This document shows, in pieces, positions 1-10,314 of a stretch of DNA of 64,000 nucleotides. Numbering within the stretch: the first letter of the stretch is position 1; each line of letters starts with the position of its first letter. The stretch lies in assembly GCA_037954235.1 (NCBI GenBank), contig JBBMOA010000015.1, positions 21,829,569-21,893,568 of the forward strand, read 5' to 3'. This DNA comes from Aulostomus chinensis. Its lineage: Eukaryota; Chordata; Actinopteri; Syngnathiformes; Aulostomidae. The translations under genes were made by a program, and so were the position numbers. Under the pieces are notes generated by a model that saw nothing but the letters and a program-made list of their open reading frames with translations, ran no database searches and had not been told where the DNA came from.

Positions 1-269
1 CACCCTGTCTGATGAAGACCTTAAAACAATGGAGGTGGTCGTTGAGGTCCTGCAGCCACTGAAAAAAATCACTGATGCGCTAAGTTCTGCACAGAATCCC
101 ACTGTCTCCATGATCCGTCCCTCGATCATTGGGTCCTGACCGCTATGGAACTTAGTGCCAAAGATCAGCTATAGAGGGTAATTTGAAGCCAAGGTATTCA
201 GACCCATCCCTCCAACAGTTCCTGGATGAGAGCACAGCACTTGATCCTAGGTTCAAGTCTCTTTCACGT
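1..269 (+). pseudogene. hAT transposase gene, middle fragment (left of L2 insertion)
   Basis: From the first base the plus strand reads as hAT/ZBED1-type transposase: a stretch around VVEVLQPLKKITDALS, then FLDESTALDPRFKSLSRL near 220-265. The DPRFK block is typical of the hAT catalytic core. An in-frame stop or frameshift near 138 breaks it. The coding similarity stops near 269 where the L2 LINE begins and resumes beyond 4475, so this is the left half of a gene split by that LINE. The N-terminal half lies outside the window. hAT assignment is from motifs; subfamily is inferred. Confidence 0.7.
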
Positions 270-285
270 CTCTAACAGGTTCTCC

Positions 286-787
286 CCACTCGGCGACACA
301 CCCGCAGAGAAATCTACTCTGGTAACTGGAAGCTCCATAATGAGAAACGTGAAATTAGCAACACCGGCAACCATAGTCAAGTGCATTCCAGGGGCCAGAG
401 CGGGTGACGTCGAGTCAAATTTAAAACTGCTGGCTAAAAGTAAACGTAAATACGATAAAATCATTATCCACGTTGGCGGTAATGACATCCGACTACGCCA
501 GTCGGAGGTCACAAAAATTAATATTTGAGTCGGTGTGTACATTTGCGAAGACCATGTCGGACACCGTAGTGTTCTCTGGACCCCTGCTTAATCGGACCAG
601 CATGTCGTCGTTCAACCGCTGGCTGTCGAGGTGGTGTCCAGCAAACCAAGTGGGCTTCATAGATAATGGGAAAACGTTCTGGGGGAGAACTGGTCTGATT
701 AGGAGGGACGGCATCCATCCCACATTGGACAGAACTGCTCTCATTTCCAGAAATATGGCCCAATTTATAATAGAACCAAAACCCTGA
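286..787 (+). pseudogene. L2 ORF1, SGNH-esterase domain (frameshifted)
   Basis: Two overlapping frames together cover an esterase-like domain. The first, ending at 528, contains TGSSIMRNV, where the serine fits the nucleophile block of SGNH hydrolases, and HVGGNDIR, which fits the GxND block. The second frame, to 787, contains DGIHPT near 709-726, the usual D-x2-H catalytic block. One indel near 525 separates them. An esterase in ORF1 is known for CR1 and L2 LINEs, where its job is thought to involve lipids or membranes; that is family knowledge, not shown here. Confidence 0.7.
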
Positions 788-989
788 AAACCCAGAGTTC
801 AGACCAGGAAGCAGAGCTGCCATCTTACACGCTTCTCTGCGCGTCCATTAGGGCAGTTACCCACCCAAAACTACATAGAGACTGTGTCTGTCCCCCGACC
901 ATGTCAGTTTACTCACTCCGATTCTACTTGTAGAGGAGTCAATCAGAAAAACCTCATCAAAATTAACACAACCACTAAATTAACTCAAA

Positions 990-1787
990 AAAATCTAAAA
1001 ATTAGATGTGGACTTTTAAAAATCAGATCTCTGACGCCAAAAACGGAATTGGTTAATGAATTAATATCTGACAATTGTATTGACCTGCTCTGTCTCACTG
1101 AAACCTGGCTGTGTGATGATGAGTATGTTAGTCTTAATGAATCCACTCCTCCCAGTCACATTAATACTCACATTCCCCGAGGCTCTGGCCGAGGAGGTGG
1201 AGTTGCTGCCATTTTTGACAAAAGTTTAGTAATAAATCCCAAACCCAAAACAAGTTTAAATTCATTTGAGAGCCTGATCCTCAGTTTGTCTCATCCAGCC
1301 TGGAAAACAATACAGCCGCTCTTATTTATCATTGTGTACCACCCTCCTGGTACTTACTCTGAATTCTTATCTGAATTCTCAGAGTTTATATCCAGTTTAG
1401 TTCTCAAATCAGATAGTCATTATTGTAGGTGACTTCAATATTCATGTGGATGTTGATAACGACAGTCTGGGTACTGCATTTCTCTCTCTTCTTGACACAA
1501 TTGGTTTCCATCAGTCTGTTCATGAACCGACTCACCGCCACAACCACACCCTCGACCTCGTCCTAAAATATGGAATTGAAGTTGAACATCTAGTTGTATT
1601 TCCACAGACCGCGCTTTTATCAGACCATCAATTAATCACTTTTGAATTTATTCTAATCAACTACACTCCACTCAGGAAAACAGTGGTTTCCAGATGTTTG
1701 TCTGATCAGGCTTTAGCTAGATTTAAGGAAGCGATTCCAGTTGCGCTTAGAGGACACTGTTGTCAACCTTGGTCCCTCCCAAATTGA
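990..1787 (+). pseudogene. L2 ORF2, endonuclease domain (frameshifted)
   Basis: The frame ending at 1432 contains CLTETWL (the catalytic Glu block) near 1091-1111. The next frame starts with VGDFNIHVDV at about 1425-1455 and ends with LSDHQLITFEF near 1618-1650, the C-terminal Asp-His block. Together these are the DNase I-like endonuclease that nicks target DNA for LINE insertion. Indels near 1428 and 1745 put the domain and the reverse transcriptase in different frames. Confidence 0.8.
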
Positions 1788-3868
1788 TGATTTTATCAAT
1801 AGTGCAACAGACACCTTAGTATCAACTTTGGAATCATTTGCCCCACTAAAAACTAAATCTATAAATCCAAGGAAACAAGCACCTTGGTACAATTCAGAAA
1901 CCAGACAGCTTAAACGAAAAACCCAGAAGTTAGAGAGAATATGGCGCTCCTCTAAACTGGAGGAGTCTCACATCATCTGGCAAGACAGCCTTAAAAGTTA
2001 CAAGAAAGCCCTTCGTATAGCGAGAGCAGCCTACTACTCGACATTTATACAGGAAAACAAAAACAACCCCAGGTTCCTCTTCAGTACTGTAGTAGCCAGA
2101 CTGACAGAGAGCCACAGCTCTACTGAACCAAGCATTCCTGTTTCCCTGAGCAGCAAAGATTTCATGGACTTCTTTAATGACAAAATTGTCCTTATTAGAG
2201 AGACAATTCACCTCCTCCTGCCATCAGCTGACAACATGGCACCTATAGCCTCAGAAGCCTTAGAGGCTGCTGGAGGACCAGACGTACACTTTGACAGTTT
2301 TTCTACCGTTAGCCTTGATGAGCTCAGTTCAATCATTTCCTCCTCTAAACCATTCACCTGTCTTCTAGACCCCATCCCAACCAAGCTACTTAAGGACTCT
2401 CTAGCCCTCGTTAGCACCTCTCTCTTAGATATGATCAATGTGTCACTGTTGTCTGGTTACCTCCCACAGTCCATTAAAGTGGCAGTAATTAGACCCCTTC
2501 TCAAAAAAGCAACCCTGGATCCAGAAGTTTTGGTCAACTACAGACCAATATCAAATCTTCCATTTCTCTCCAAAATTCTGGAGAAAGCAGTTGCGAAACA
2601 GCTCTGTGATTTTCTCCATAGCAACAGCCTGTTAGAGGATTTCCAGTCAGGGTTCAGGATTCATCATAGCACAGAAACAGCACTTGTCAGAGTTACCAAT
2701 GACCTCCTACTAGCATCAGATGAGGGACTCATCTCTGTGCTGGTCTTATTAGATCTTAGTGCAGCTTTTGATACCATTGATCACCATATCCTTCTACAGA
2801 GACTGGAACATGTCACTGGCATAAAAGGAACTGCACTTAACTGGTTCAGGTCATATTTACTAGGTAAATCTCAGTTTGTACTTACTAATGATAAACCCTC
2901 GGAAACCACTGCAGTCACTTATGGTGTTCCTCAAGGCTCTGTGCTTGGACCAATCCTCTTCACCCTTTATCTGCTTCCTCTCGGTCACATTATTAGGAAA
3001 CACTCAATTAATTTTCACTGTTATGCTGACGACACACAGCTGTACTTATTAATGCATCCACATGAAATAAATCAGCTGACAAAACTGGAGGCCTGTCTAA
3101 AGGAGATAAAAACTTGGATGACCCTTAATTTCCTTTTATTAAACGCCAATAAAACTGAAGTCATTGCCCTGGGCCCAAAACATCTTGGAGACACCCTATC
3201 TAATGAGACAGGTACCCTGGAAGGAATTACCTTGGCCCCCAGCACGACCGTAAGGAACCTAGGAGTTCTCTTTGATCAGGATTTTTCCTTTCATGCCCAC
3301 ATTAAGCAAATTTCTAGGACTGCTTTCTTTCATAAACATTGCTCGGATCAGACACATCCTGTCTCAAAAAGATGCAGAAAAACTAGTGCATGCCTTTGTC
3401 ACTTCCAGGCTGGATTACTGCAATTCCCTCCTATCAGGCAGCACCAGTAGGTCCCTAAAGACTCTCCAGCTGGTCCAAAATGCTGCTGCCCGCGTGTTGA
3501 CGAGAACTAGTAGAAGAGATCATGTCTCTCCTGTACAGGCCTCTCTGCATTGGCTCCCTGTCAAATTCAGAATAGAATTCAAAATTCTCCTTCTAACATA
3601 CAAAGTCCTCAACAGTCAGGCACCTTCATATTTGACAAAGCTCATAGTCCCCTGTTATCCAGCTAGAACCCTTCGCTCCCAGGATGCGGGGTTACTGGTG
3701 GTTCCTAGAGTTTCTAAAAGTAGAATGGGAGCCAGAGCCTTCAGCCATCAGGCTCCGCTCCTGTGGACCCGTCTCCCAGTTTTGGTCCGGGATGCAGACA
3801 CCCTCTCGACCTTTAAGAGCAGACTTAAGACCTTCCTTTTTGAGCAAGCTTATAGTTGGGCTGCTTAG
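1741..3868 (+). pseudogene. L2 ORF2, reverse transcriptase and C-terminal region
   Basis: The open frame from 1741 to 3450 (569 codons) carries the reverse-transcriptase blocks in order: VNYRPISNLPFLSKILEK, LLDLSAAFDTIDH, GVPQGSVLGPILFTLYL and the catalytic CYADDTQLYLL at about 3019-3051. A frameshift near 3330 moves the C-terminal part to the frame ending at 3868, which has ITSRLDYCNSLL-type and LQLVQNAAARVLT blocks seen at the end of L2/CR1 polymerases. The catalytic YADD is intact but the frame is not, so no active enzyme is expected. Confidence 0.88.
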
Positions 3869-4474
3869 GCTGGCCCTTAGATATGCTGCTATAGGCTTAG
3901 GCTGCTGGGGGATCTCCCATGGTACACTGGGCTTCTCTCGACTCCTCTCTGTCCTCCTATATTTGTCATACATAAATCATACTCATACATATTACTAACT
4001 CATCTTCTTCTCCGGAGCCTTTGGGCTCCCCTCATCCCAGATCCCGGGTGCTGCTGGAGGAGGCTGCAGACCTGAAGAGGCTCAAGCTGCCACCCGTAGC
4101 TCCACCTGCTCGCGTCCCTGTCTGTCCATCAGTCTCTTCCTTTTTTCTCTCTCTTTATCTCTGTCCCACTCTTTCCTTCTGCATAAATGTCTTCCTCCAT
4201 TATCTGTCTTTGTCTCTGCCCCGCTCTCCTGCTCTCTTTCCCCCCAACCGGTCAAAGCTGAAGGCCTTCCCCATTGAGCCTGGGTCTGCTCGACATTCCT
4301 GCCTGTTAAAAGGAAGGTTTTCGTCACCGCTGTTGCAGGATGTGCTTGCTCATGGAGAATTGTTGGGTGTAAATTCATTGAAGGAGCCTAGACCTGCTCT
4401 GCCTGTAAAGTGTCATGAGATAACTTTTTTTGTGATTTGGCGCTATACAAATAAAATTGACTTGACTTTCCTAC

Positions 4475-5921
4475 CTGGATGCATTCACTCAGAGTGAGAT
4501 CTTCAAAAGTCTGACAAATAAAATCCTGCAACAGCATCCCAGACAAGTATTTGGTCACAGGTCAATTCATTAAAAATAAATAAAGATACTTAATGTTTAT
4601 AAATAAAAGCAATGTTAAAATATTAAAAATATTTAAATCTTCAATAGTAATAATTATTAAAGATATCACACCAACAATGTTGATCCTTTAAAATATTAAA
4701 AGTGATACAATTCTTCTTAGAAGATTATTTCTTTCATGTTATGCTAGCACTCCAAAAATGTCGCCACAAATGTACTCAAGATGGCAGCATAGACCTCTAA
4801 TATCTTTTCTCTGTTTTATGTGACCTTTTTGACCCAGGCCTCTGGAGAAGAGACTGGCTAGGGCAGTGCTGGAGATCAGACAGCATCAGCAACTGCAGGT
4901 CCCTCAGCAAAGAAATCAGCTCCCAGTGAACTGTTTGGCGATTTCTTCAGCCGAGGCCAAGCAGTAGCTGGAGCCCCCAAACCATGGCCTCAAGTTTTGC
5001 AAGAGGAAGTTCAGCAGTACAGGTTGGCTCCAGTCATCGAACTTGAAGAAAATTCTCTGAAATGGTGGAAAGATAATAAGCTGTCTTACACACCTTTGGC
5101 AAAGCTGGCAAAAAGTTACCTTGCTGTTCAAGCGACAAGTGTTCCAAGTGAAAGAGTATTCTCAACAGCAGGGGCATTGTGACAGCTCACAGGAGTTGCC
5201 TAGATCCACAAAATGTGAACACGCTCATCTTCTTAAGGAAGAATTACAAAATCATTGATTGACTATTCAGTCACATTTCTTGTTTGTCAAGCACTTACCT
5301 GTTCAAACACTAAGACACTAAGAAACATATGGTACTAAGCATGTGAACATGTAGCCAAATAACAATTGTCTTTGGATCCCACCCCCCCATGTTCATTTTA
5401 TTTTGATTTTATTTAGAGTACAGCTTAACAAGACTGTTGTAACTCCTAAAGCAGAATCTGAACAGAGAGGGGAAAAAACGTTATTGGGCACAAACCCAGT
5501 CCCATGTTGTTGGGTGCTATTTTCATTTCCTTTTAGTTCAGTAGTCACACCAGGGTCAGTAAATGTCTGACGAGAAATTCTACATATGCACACTGGCCCG
5601 CATCTTGAAAGGTTGAGAGTGTTATGTAAAATGTGAGCTATTTATTTTTATTTGACTATTTATTTTCATTGCAGGACCACATTGGTCACAAGCGTTTTGT
5701 TACATTTTTATTTTTATAGCCTGGGACGAATAAAAGTGCCTTATTGAGACACAAGCAAGTGTTTTTCTTTACAAATCAAGACAATAATGTAAATTAATAC
5801 ATAGAGCCTTCAGTGCTGGAAAAAAATGCACTTTTATTTTTAATTTGTACCGAGAATCAAATCATGAGCTTAAAATCAAAAGTTGAATCAAATTGTGGAT
5901 CGGGCGTATCGTGACAGCCCT
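4475..5921 (+). mobile_element. hAT element, right part with transposase C-terminus and right end
   Basis: After the L2 tail the hAT sequence resumes (TQSEIFKSLTNKILQQHP read with a frameshift at 4487-4545). An AT-rich stretch of about 280 bp follows (4555-4830). From 4840 to 5261 comes the C-terminal dimerisation region: LEENSLKWWKDNK, LAKLAKSYLAVQATS and SERVFSTAG, the classic hAT signature. The element ends near 5921 at a terminal repeat whose reverse complement begins CTAGGGCTGTCACGATACG. 5262-5890 holds only non-coding hAT-tail sequence. Confidence 0.72.
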
Positions 5922-5922
5922 A

Positions 5923-6260
5923 GTGGCTGGGCTGTCTGTGAAAGATAGGCTGAGAAGCTCAATCATTCGGGAGGGACACAGAGTCAAGTCGCTGCTCCTC
6001 CATGTTGAGAGGAGTCAGTTGAGGTGGTTTGGGCATCTGGTGAGGATGCCTCCTGGCATGCCCAACCGGGAGAAGACCTCGAGGCCTACCCAGGACACAC
6101 TGGAGGGATTATATTTCTCGGCTGGCCTGGGAACGCCTCGGAATTCCCCCGGAAGAGCTGGTGGACGTAGCTGGGGAAAGGACAGTCTGGGCTTCCTTGG
6201 TGAGGCTACTGCCCCCGTGACCCGGACCAACCGGATAAGCAGAGGACGATGATGACGACA
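5923..6260 (+). mobile_element. RTE/Rex3-like LINE, 3' terminal fragment
   Basis: A short plus-strand reading has LLLHVERSQLRWFGHLVRMP followed, across frameshifts, by blocks like SRLAWERLGIPPEELVDVAG. This is the C-terminal tail of a LINE polymerase common in fish, which I place with the RTE/Rex3-like group. The GATAAGC...GATGATGACGAC end is the usual 3' tail of such elements. It is heavily 5'-truncated. A second fragment of the same type is at 11080-11300. The clade name is less certain than the LINE call. Confidence 0.65.
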
Positions 6261-6261
6261 A

Positions 6262-7551
6262 CCTGGGGATGTATTTTAAGACTACACCTCAAACACTCTG
6301 CTTCCCTGTTTGAAATCATGGGAAAGTCAAAAGAAATCAGCCAAGAAATCAAGGAGAGAATCATGGAGATCCACAAGTCTGGCTCATCCTTGGGTGCAAT
6401 TTCCAAATGCTTGAGGGTGCCGCGCTCATCTGTTCAAACATGTATATGCAAGTATAAACATTATGGGACTGTCCAGCCATCACACCGCTCAGAAAGGAGA
6501 CGGGCTCTGTGTCCCAGAGATGAACATGTTTCGGTCTGACATGTGCAAATCAACCCCAGAACAAATGCTAAAGACCTTGTGAAGATGCTGGCTGAATCTG
6601 GTACGAAAGTGTCATTATCCAAAGTAAAACAAGTCCTGCACCAATATGGGCTGAAAGGCTACTCAGCAAGAAGGAAGCCATTACTCCTACAGAAACATAA
6701 AAAAGCCAGACTACAGTTTTTAAGAAGACACCTAGACAAAAACCGTAACTTCTGGAGACATGTCCTGTGGTCTGATGAAACTAAACTGGAGCCGTTTGGC
6801 CATAATGACCACTGTTACATTTGGAGGAAAAGGGGGGAAGCTTGTTAACCTGAGAACACCATACCAGGTGTGAAGCACGGAGGCAGCAGCATCATGTAGT
6901 GGGGCTGTTTTGCTGCAGCAGGAACTGGGGCTCATCGTAAAATAGATGGCATCATGAAGAAAGAACATTACGTGGAAATATTAAGGCAACATCTCAAGAC
7001 ATCAACCAGGAAGCTAAAACTTGGGCACAAATGGCTCCTCCAAATGGATAATGACCCTAAGAGTTGACCCTAGTAAAAATGTGGCTCAAAGTCTGACAAC
7101 AAAGTTAATGTATTGGAGTGGCCATCACAAAGCCCTGATCTGAATCCCATCAAAAATTTGTGGGCAGATTTAAAAAGGCATGTGCGAGCGAGGCAACTGA
7201 CAAACCTGACTCAGTTACACCAGTTCTGTCAGGACAAAATGGCCAGAATTCCAGCCAATTACTGTGAGAAGTGTGTGGAAGGATACCTAAAACGTTAGAC
7301 CCAAGTCATGCATCAAAGGTAATTCTACTAAATACTAAGGAAATGTATGTAAACTTTTGACCTTGAAGAAAGTAATAAATTCTCTAAAATACACTCTCTC
7401 ATTATTGTGGCATGTAGCAAAAAGAACTAATTCTGGTAATCCTAACTTACCTACAACATAAGAGATTTAGTCTGATTTAGCTTCAGACAGTGAGAAAAAA
7501 ATTTAGTTATGTGTCTTTTTGCACAGTGTATGTAAATTTCTGGTTTCAACT
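6262..7551 (+). mobile_element. Tc1/mariner element, left end missing
   Basis: Contains a Tc1-type transposase pseudogene followed by an A/T-rich trailer. The right terminal repeat, about 7515-7551, reads in reverse complement as TACAGTTGAAACCAGAAATT, close to terminal repeats of Sleeping Beauty-type Tc1 elements. A matching left terminal repeat is not present: LINE sequence abuts the transposase leader at about 6262. The copy is therefore truncated on the left and could not move even if transposase were supplied. Confidence 0.82.
6318..7298 (+). pseudogene. Tc1-like transposase pseudogene
   Basis: Starts at ATG 6318 with MGKSKEISQEIKERI and a paired-like helix-turn-helix region (SGSSLGAISKCLRVPRSSVQ). 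Next come the NPRT...KDLVKML region, then the DDE blocks: WSDETK near 6769 (first Asp), MDNDPK near 7048 (second Asp), and SPDLNPIKNLW near 7129, where the expected catalytic Glu of PIENLW is Lys. Stop codons occur at 6537, 6846 and 6897, with a frameshift around 7060-7090. The usual length is about 340 residues and this span fits that. It is dead by stops and by loss of the third catalytic residue. Confidence 0.88.
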
Positions 7552-7947
7552 GTAACTATATAATGGTCAGCACGGTGGTGCAGTGGTTAGCACTGTTGCC
7601 TCACAGCAAGAAGTTTCTAGGTTTGAGACCCAGCTCAGGCATGGGTTCTCTCTGGGTACTCAAGCTTCCACACAGCCCAAAGACAAGCAAATGGAGACTA
7701 GGCTAAGTGACTACTCTAAATTAGCCGCAGGCATGACTGTGAGTGTGAATGGTTGTCTGTCTATATATAGCCCCTTTCACACTGCACCATTTTCAGTGTG
7801 AAAAGGGTATATGTTGGCCCTGTGATGGACTGGCAACCTGTCCAAGGTTTACCTTATGCTCGAAAGCTGCTGGGATAGGCTCCAGCCCCCCTGCGACCCT
7901 GAACAGGGTAAGCGGAAGAAAATGGATGGATGGGTAACTATATAATG
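7552..7947 (+). mobile_element. tRNA-derived SINE with 14-bp target-site duplication
   Basis: The body, 7566-7933, begins GTCAGCACGGTGGTGCAGTG and has a pol III B-box-like AGGTTTGAGACCC at about 7618-7630. It ends with the GATAAGC-like module and ATGGATGG repeats shared with RTE-type LINEs, which suggests it borrows an RTE enzyme to move. It is flanked by perfect copies of GTAACTATATAATG at 7552-7565 and 7934-7947. Longer or shorter relatives lie at 42362, 56079, 57071 and 60165. It landed exactly at the right end of the Tc1 copy. Confidence 0.85.
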
Positions 7948-8310
7948 CTATAACTTAAACCACTGAAAGTTTGCAGCCCAGTTAAGGAAAACAGGCTTTA
8001 TGCTAACCAGCTCAAGGGAGGATGCACAACCCTATATTACCTAACAATACCTGCACAGCTACACCAATGTCATGATGTTGCTTCTGAGAGGCATCTATGG
8101 CACACAGCAACAAGTGAATGACTTTGAGGCAGGTGGAGAGATCATCTATCATCCGATAAATTCAGCTCCTTGTGCATGTAAACCCACATGTTGCAGTGTA
8201 CTTTATGTTAGCTTGCACAACCATATTACCTCTACATGATGAATTCAATTTTTCCCTCTAAATCATTAAATGATTTTTACCCTTGTCAACCAAAAAGACA
8301 TTTCTCTTAC
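7948..8310 (-). other. eurl: Intron sequence of eurl, no other feature seen
   Basis: About 360 bases between the SINE and the first coding exon of eurl. No open frame, repeat or conserved block was recognised. The splice donor at 8305-8310 shows it is the start of the intron after the first coding exon. The TE-filled stretch 1-7947 is probably part of this same intron or of sequence beyond it, as no later eurl exon was found in the window. Confidence 0.5.
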
Positions 8311-8437
8311 CTTCGATGCTAAGTTCAAAGCAGACATGGCAGAAAGATAAGGTCCCCGTTTCCGTCTCAAGCTTGCAAATACTGCAGATATTGTCATCAT
8401 TCAGATCAATGTTCACAAACTGCACTTCTTCATCCAT
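8311..8437 (-). CDS. eurl: eurl (C21orf91 homologue), first coding exon
   Basis: Reading the minus strand from ATG at 8437 gives 42 codons plus one base, beginning MDEEVQFVNIDLNDDNIC and containing CSICKLETETGT and SFCHVCFELSIE. This closely matches the remembered N-terminus of protein EURL (C21orf91), with its CxxC...CxxC cysteine pairs. EURL is a conserved vertebrate protein linked to neural development; its molecular role is poorly known. The exon ends in phase 1 before a consensus GTAAGA donor (8305-8310). It starts at 8456 after a CTATTTCACAG acceptor, with 19 bases of 5' UTR before the ATG. The remaining protein (over 200 residues in relatives) must lie on later exons, none of which I find between 1 and 8310. 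Confidence 0.87.
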
Positions 8438-8456
8438 GATTCTTCAAGGGGGACAG
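8438..8456 (-). other. eurl: eurl 5' UTR part of exon 2 with splice acceptor
   Basis: The reverse complement reads CTATTTCACAG (acceptor, 8457-8467) then 19 bases of leader to the ATG. The pyrimidine-containing acceptor and the in-frame start fix this as the second exon of the transcript. Confidence 0.7.
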
Positions 8457-9119
8457 CTGTGAAATAGAACATATGGCAAATAACAAACGGATGTGAAACT
8501 TCCCTTTTCCTCCTTGCTAAAAATACAAATTGAAAATACATTTTATTCATGGTAGTGGGGAGAATATTTCGTATTGTAAGTTACCAAAAACAACCTTGTT
8601 GTGACCAATGTGAAGGATGCTTAGCAGCCCTGACGATTTTGAATCAGAGAGAGCTATGAAAACACGGACCACTTTAACAGACATGACAAAAACATGGTAG
8701 ACGAATTCACACAACTTCAGTTAAACATATTTTTAACACAAAGCTTTAGCCTAACTGAATTAGATAAGTTCAGACAAACAGACTATTAAGGTAAAATCGC
8801 AGTGGATGGTGCATAGCAGTAGTCATGGACATGTTGATATTTAACTTTTCTCTCCGTTGGATTCAATTTATAGTTAAAACTGGTTAGACTTCTCATTGCC
8901 CGTGGAATGATTTTTCAGGTGTTGGCAACATGTTATGACCCTATCAAGCTTTTACGTACACATTGTTAAATAAAGTCGCCCTAACAAGTTAAGCTAGCCA
9001 TAGAGCATCATCCGAGTGCTCTGGTTCGCTGACGATTATTTACACGTCGCTCAACAGCACTGTAGCCAACAAGAGTAGTTAAACAAACAATTTATCGTTA
9101 TAATAAAGAGTGACGTTAC

Positions 9120-9235
9120 CTTCAAGCTGGTGTCGCTTGGTCAGGACAGTCGGTTTCACCTTTGCCCCAGCGGGCGCACTATTGTGACGAGACACGCTAC
9201 AATTCTAGTACCAGCTACAGGAACACAAACCTCTC
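9120..9235 (-). other. eurl: Candidate non-coding first exon and promoter of eurl
   Basis: On the minus strand a GTAACG donor at 9114-9119 follows an exon-like, GC-richer segment that has several CpGs, ending ACACCAGCTTGAAG. The rest of 8457-9113 (about 650 bases) would be intron 1 and shows no other feature. The human gene also has a non-coding first exon, so this fits, but the transcription start is not visible and the left-hand limit is a guess. Confidence 0.5.
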
Positions 9236-9505
9236 GCCCCCCTTCAGCGGAATGACCCATTACTTAAGGGACAAAAACAATCACCATTTAGTTATACATG
9301 GCCGATTCTGTTCCTATTATGAGAACAAATACAAATGTCAAGGGTGTGTGTACGAAATGTATACCTGACAAAATGAATAGCAAGTGTTCCTCCGTGGCAG
9401 TTGCTGCGAATACACCCACACAACATGGTATGGTCCTATTGCGTCATCATAATGTTGCCAAATCGTGCAAAAAGAAAAAAAATCCAACACGATAATAGTG
9501 AAGCA

Positions 9506-9507
<2 letters not shown>

Positions 9508-9557
<50 letters not shown>

Positions 9558-9734
9558 ATGTATATATATGTATATATATGTATATATACGTATATATACG
9601 TATATATACATATATACATATATATATATACATATATACATATATATATATACATATATATATACATATATATATACATATATATGTATATATATATGTA
9701 TATATATATATGTGTGTGTATATATATATATATA
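9508..9734. repeat. (TA)n microsatellite with TATG/TACA variants
   Basis: Over 220 bases of almost pure alternating TA with scattered GTATATG, CGTATA and CATATA interruptions, ending GTGTGTGTATATATAT. Every long open frame across it in either direction codes only for Ile-Tyr repeats and is not a gene. The sequence is self-complementary and likely to slip or form cruciforms. Confidence 0.95.
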
Positions 9735-9755
9735 GTGCACATGCCCAGGGCACTT

Positions 9756-10314
9756 GCATATGGCAGACCGATGCTGGACTTGTATGTGAGTGTGTGTGTG
9801 GCAAGTGACAGTTTTTCCCCCATAATGCTCATTTTCCCATCAAGTAGGAAGGACTGTCTCAAAATCTGGCAGCCTTTTTAAGGGGCTCCCTGTGTTCTGG
9901 GGGTTTCTGGGTACCCTGGTGGCTTGGTCCTCCCTGCTATCCTGGACTGGGAGCATGATGTCCTGGTCCCCCACATCAGCTACAGTCAGCTACCCTCAGC
10001 ATCCAAGACAAACCATAGCACACACATACACATGCGCATACACATACACACATGCGGTGCACAACTGAACCATAATCACACACTCAGACATTTATTTGAA
10101 AAATTATATTAAACCAAATGGTAAGCCTGCACTGGAAATTCTGCAACCAATGTTTTTCTTCTTTTTTTCTCTCTGTTGTTGTTGTTGTTAGTGTTTTTTT
10201 GTTTGTTTGTTTGTTTTTTCTGCTATTGTTGTTGTTTTTGTATAACAAGGCACCAGGAACATCGATACTGCTTGCCCCAGCAACTGAACAGGACAGGTTA
10301 AAAAAAAAAAAAAA
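9756..10314 (+). mobile_element. Poly(A)-tailed retroelement 3' segment, unclassified
   Basis: Ends in A14 at 10301-10314, directly after CTGAACAGGACAGGTT. It has TTG and GTTT simple repeats at 10167-10240 and a CA-rich stretch near 10020-10060. Almost the same sequence lies reversed at about 44692-45300 (for example GGTTTGTCTTGGATGCTG there against its reverse complement near 10000), including the A tail. The poly(A) end and the dispersed copies indicate a retroelement. No protein domain is readable, so the family is unknown; an L1-type 3' region is possible. Confidence 0.6.

Larger units (their letters stand above)
270..4474 (+). mobile_element. L2-clade LINE, near full length, degenerate
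   Basis: A single plus-strand non-LTR retrotransposon of about 4.2 kb. In order it has an SGNH-esterase ORF1 (to 787), an apurinic-type endonuclease (about 990-1700), a reverse transcriptase (1741-3868), a 3' untranslated region with pyrimidine-rich stretches, and a terminal segment at 4415-4474 whose CAAATAAAATTGACTTGACT tail is characteristic of fish L2 elements. Coding parts are spread over several frames, so it is dead. It interrupts the hAT gene on both sides. Other copies of the same family occur at 27531-28790, 33915-34155 and 40780-41700. The exact 5' end is uncertain by a few tens of bases. Confidence 0.85.

Noticed and set aside
7566..7650. tRNA gene
   Set aside because: B-box-like sequence is present but no cloverleaf; repeated with a common tail, so a SINE.
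9338..9881. Several long open frames on both strands (up to 174 codons)
   Set aside because: They consist mainly of Ile-Tyr repeats from the (TA)n tract; no gene.
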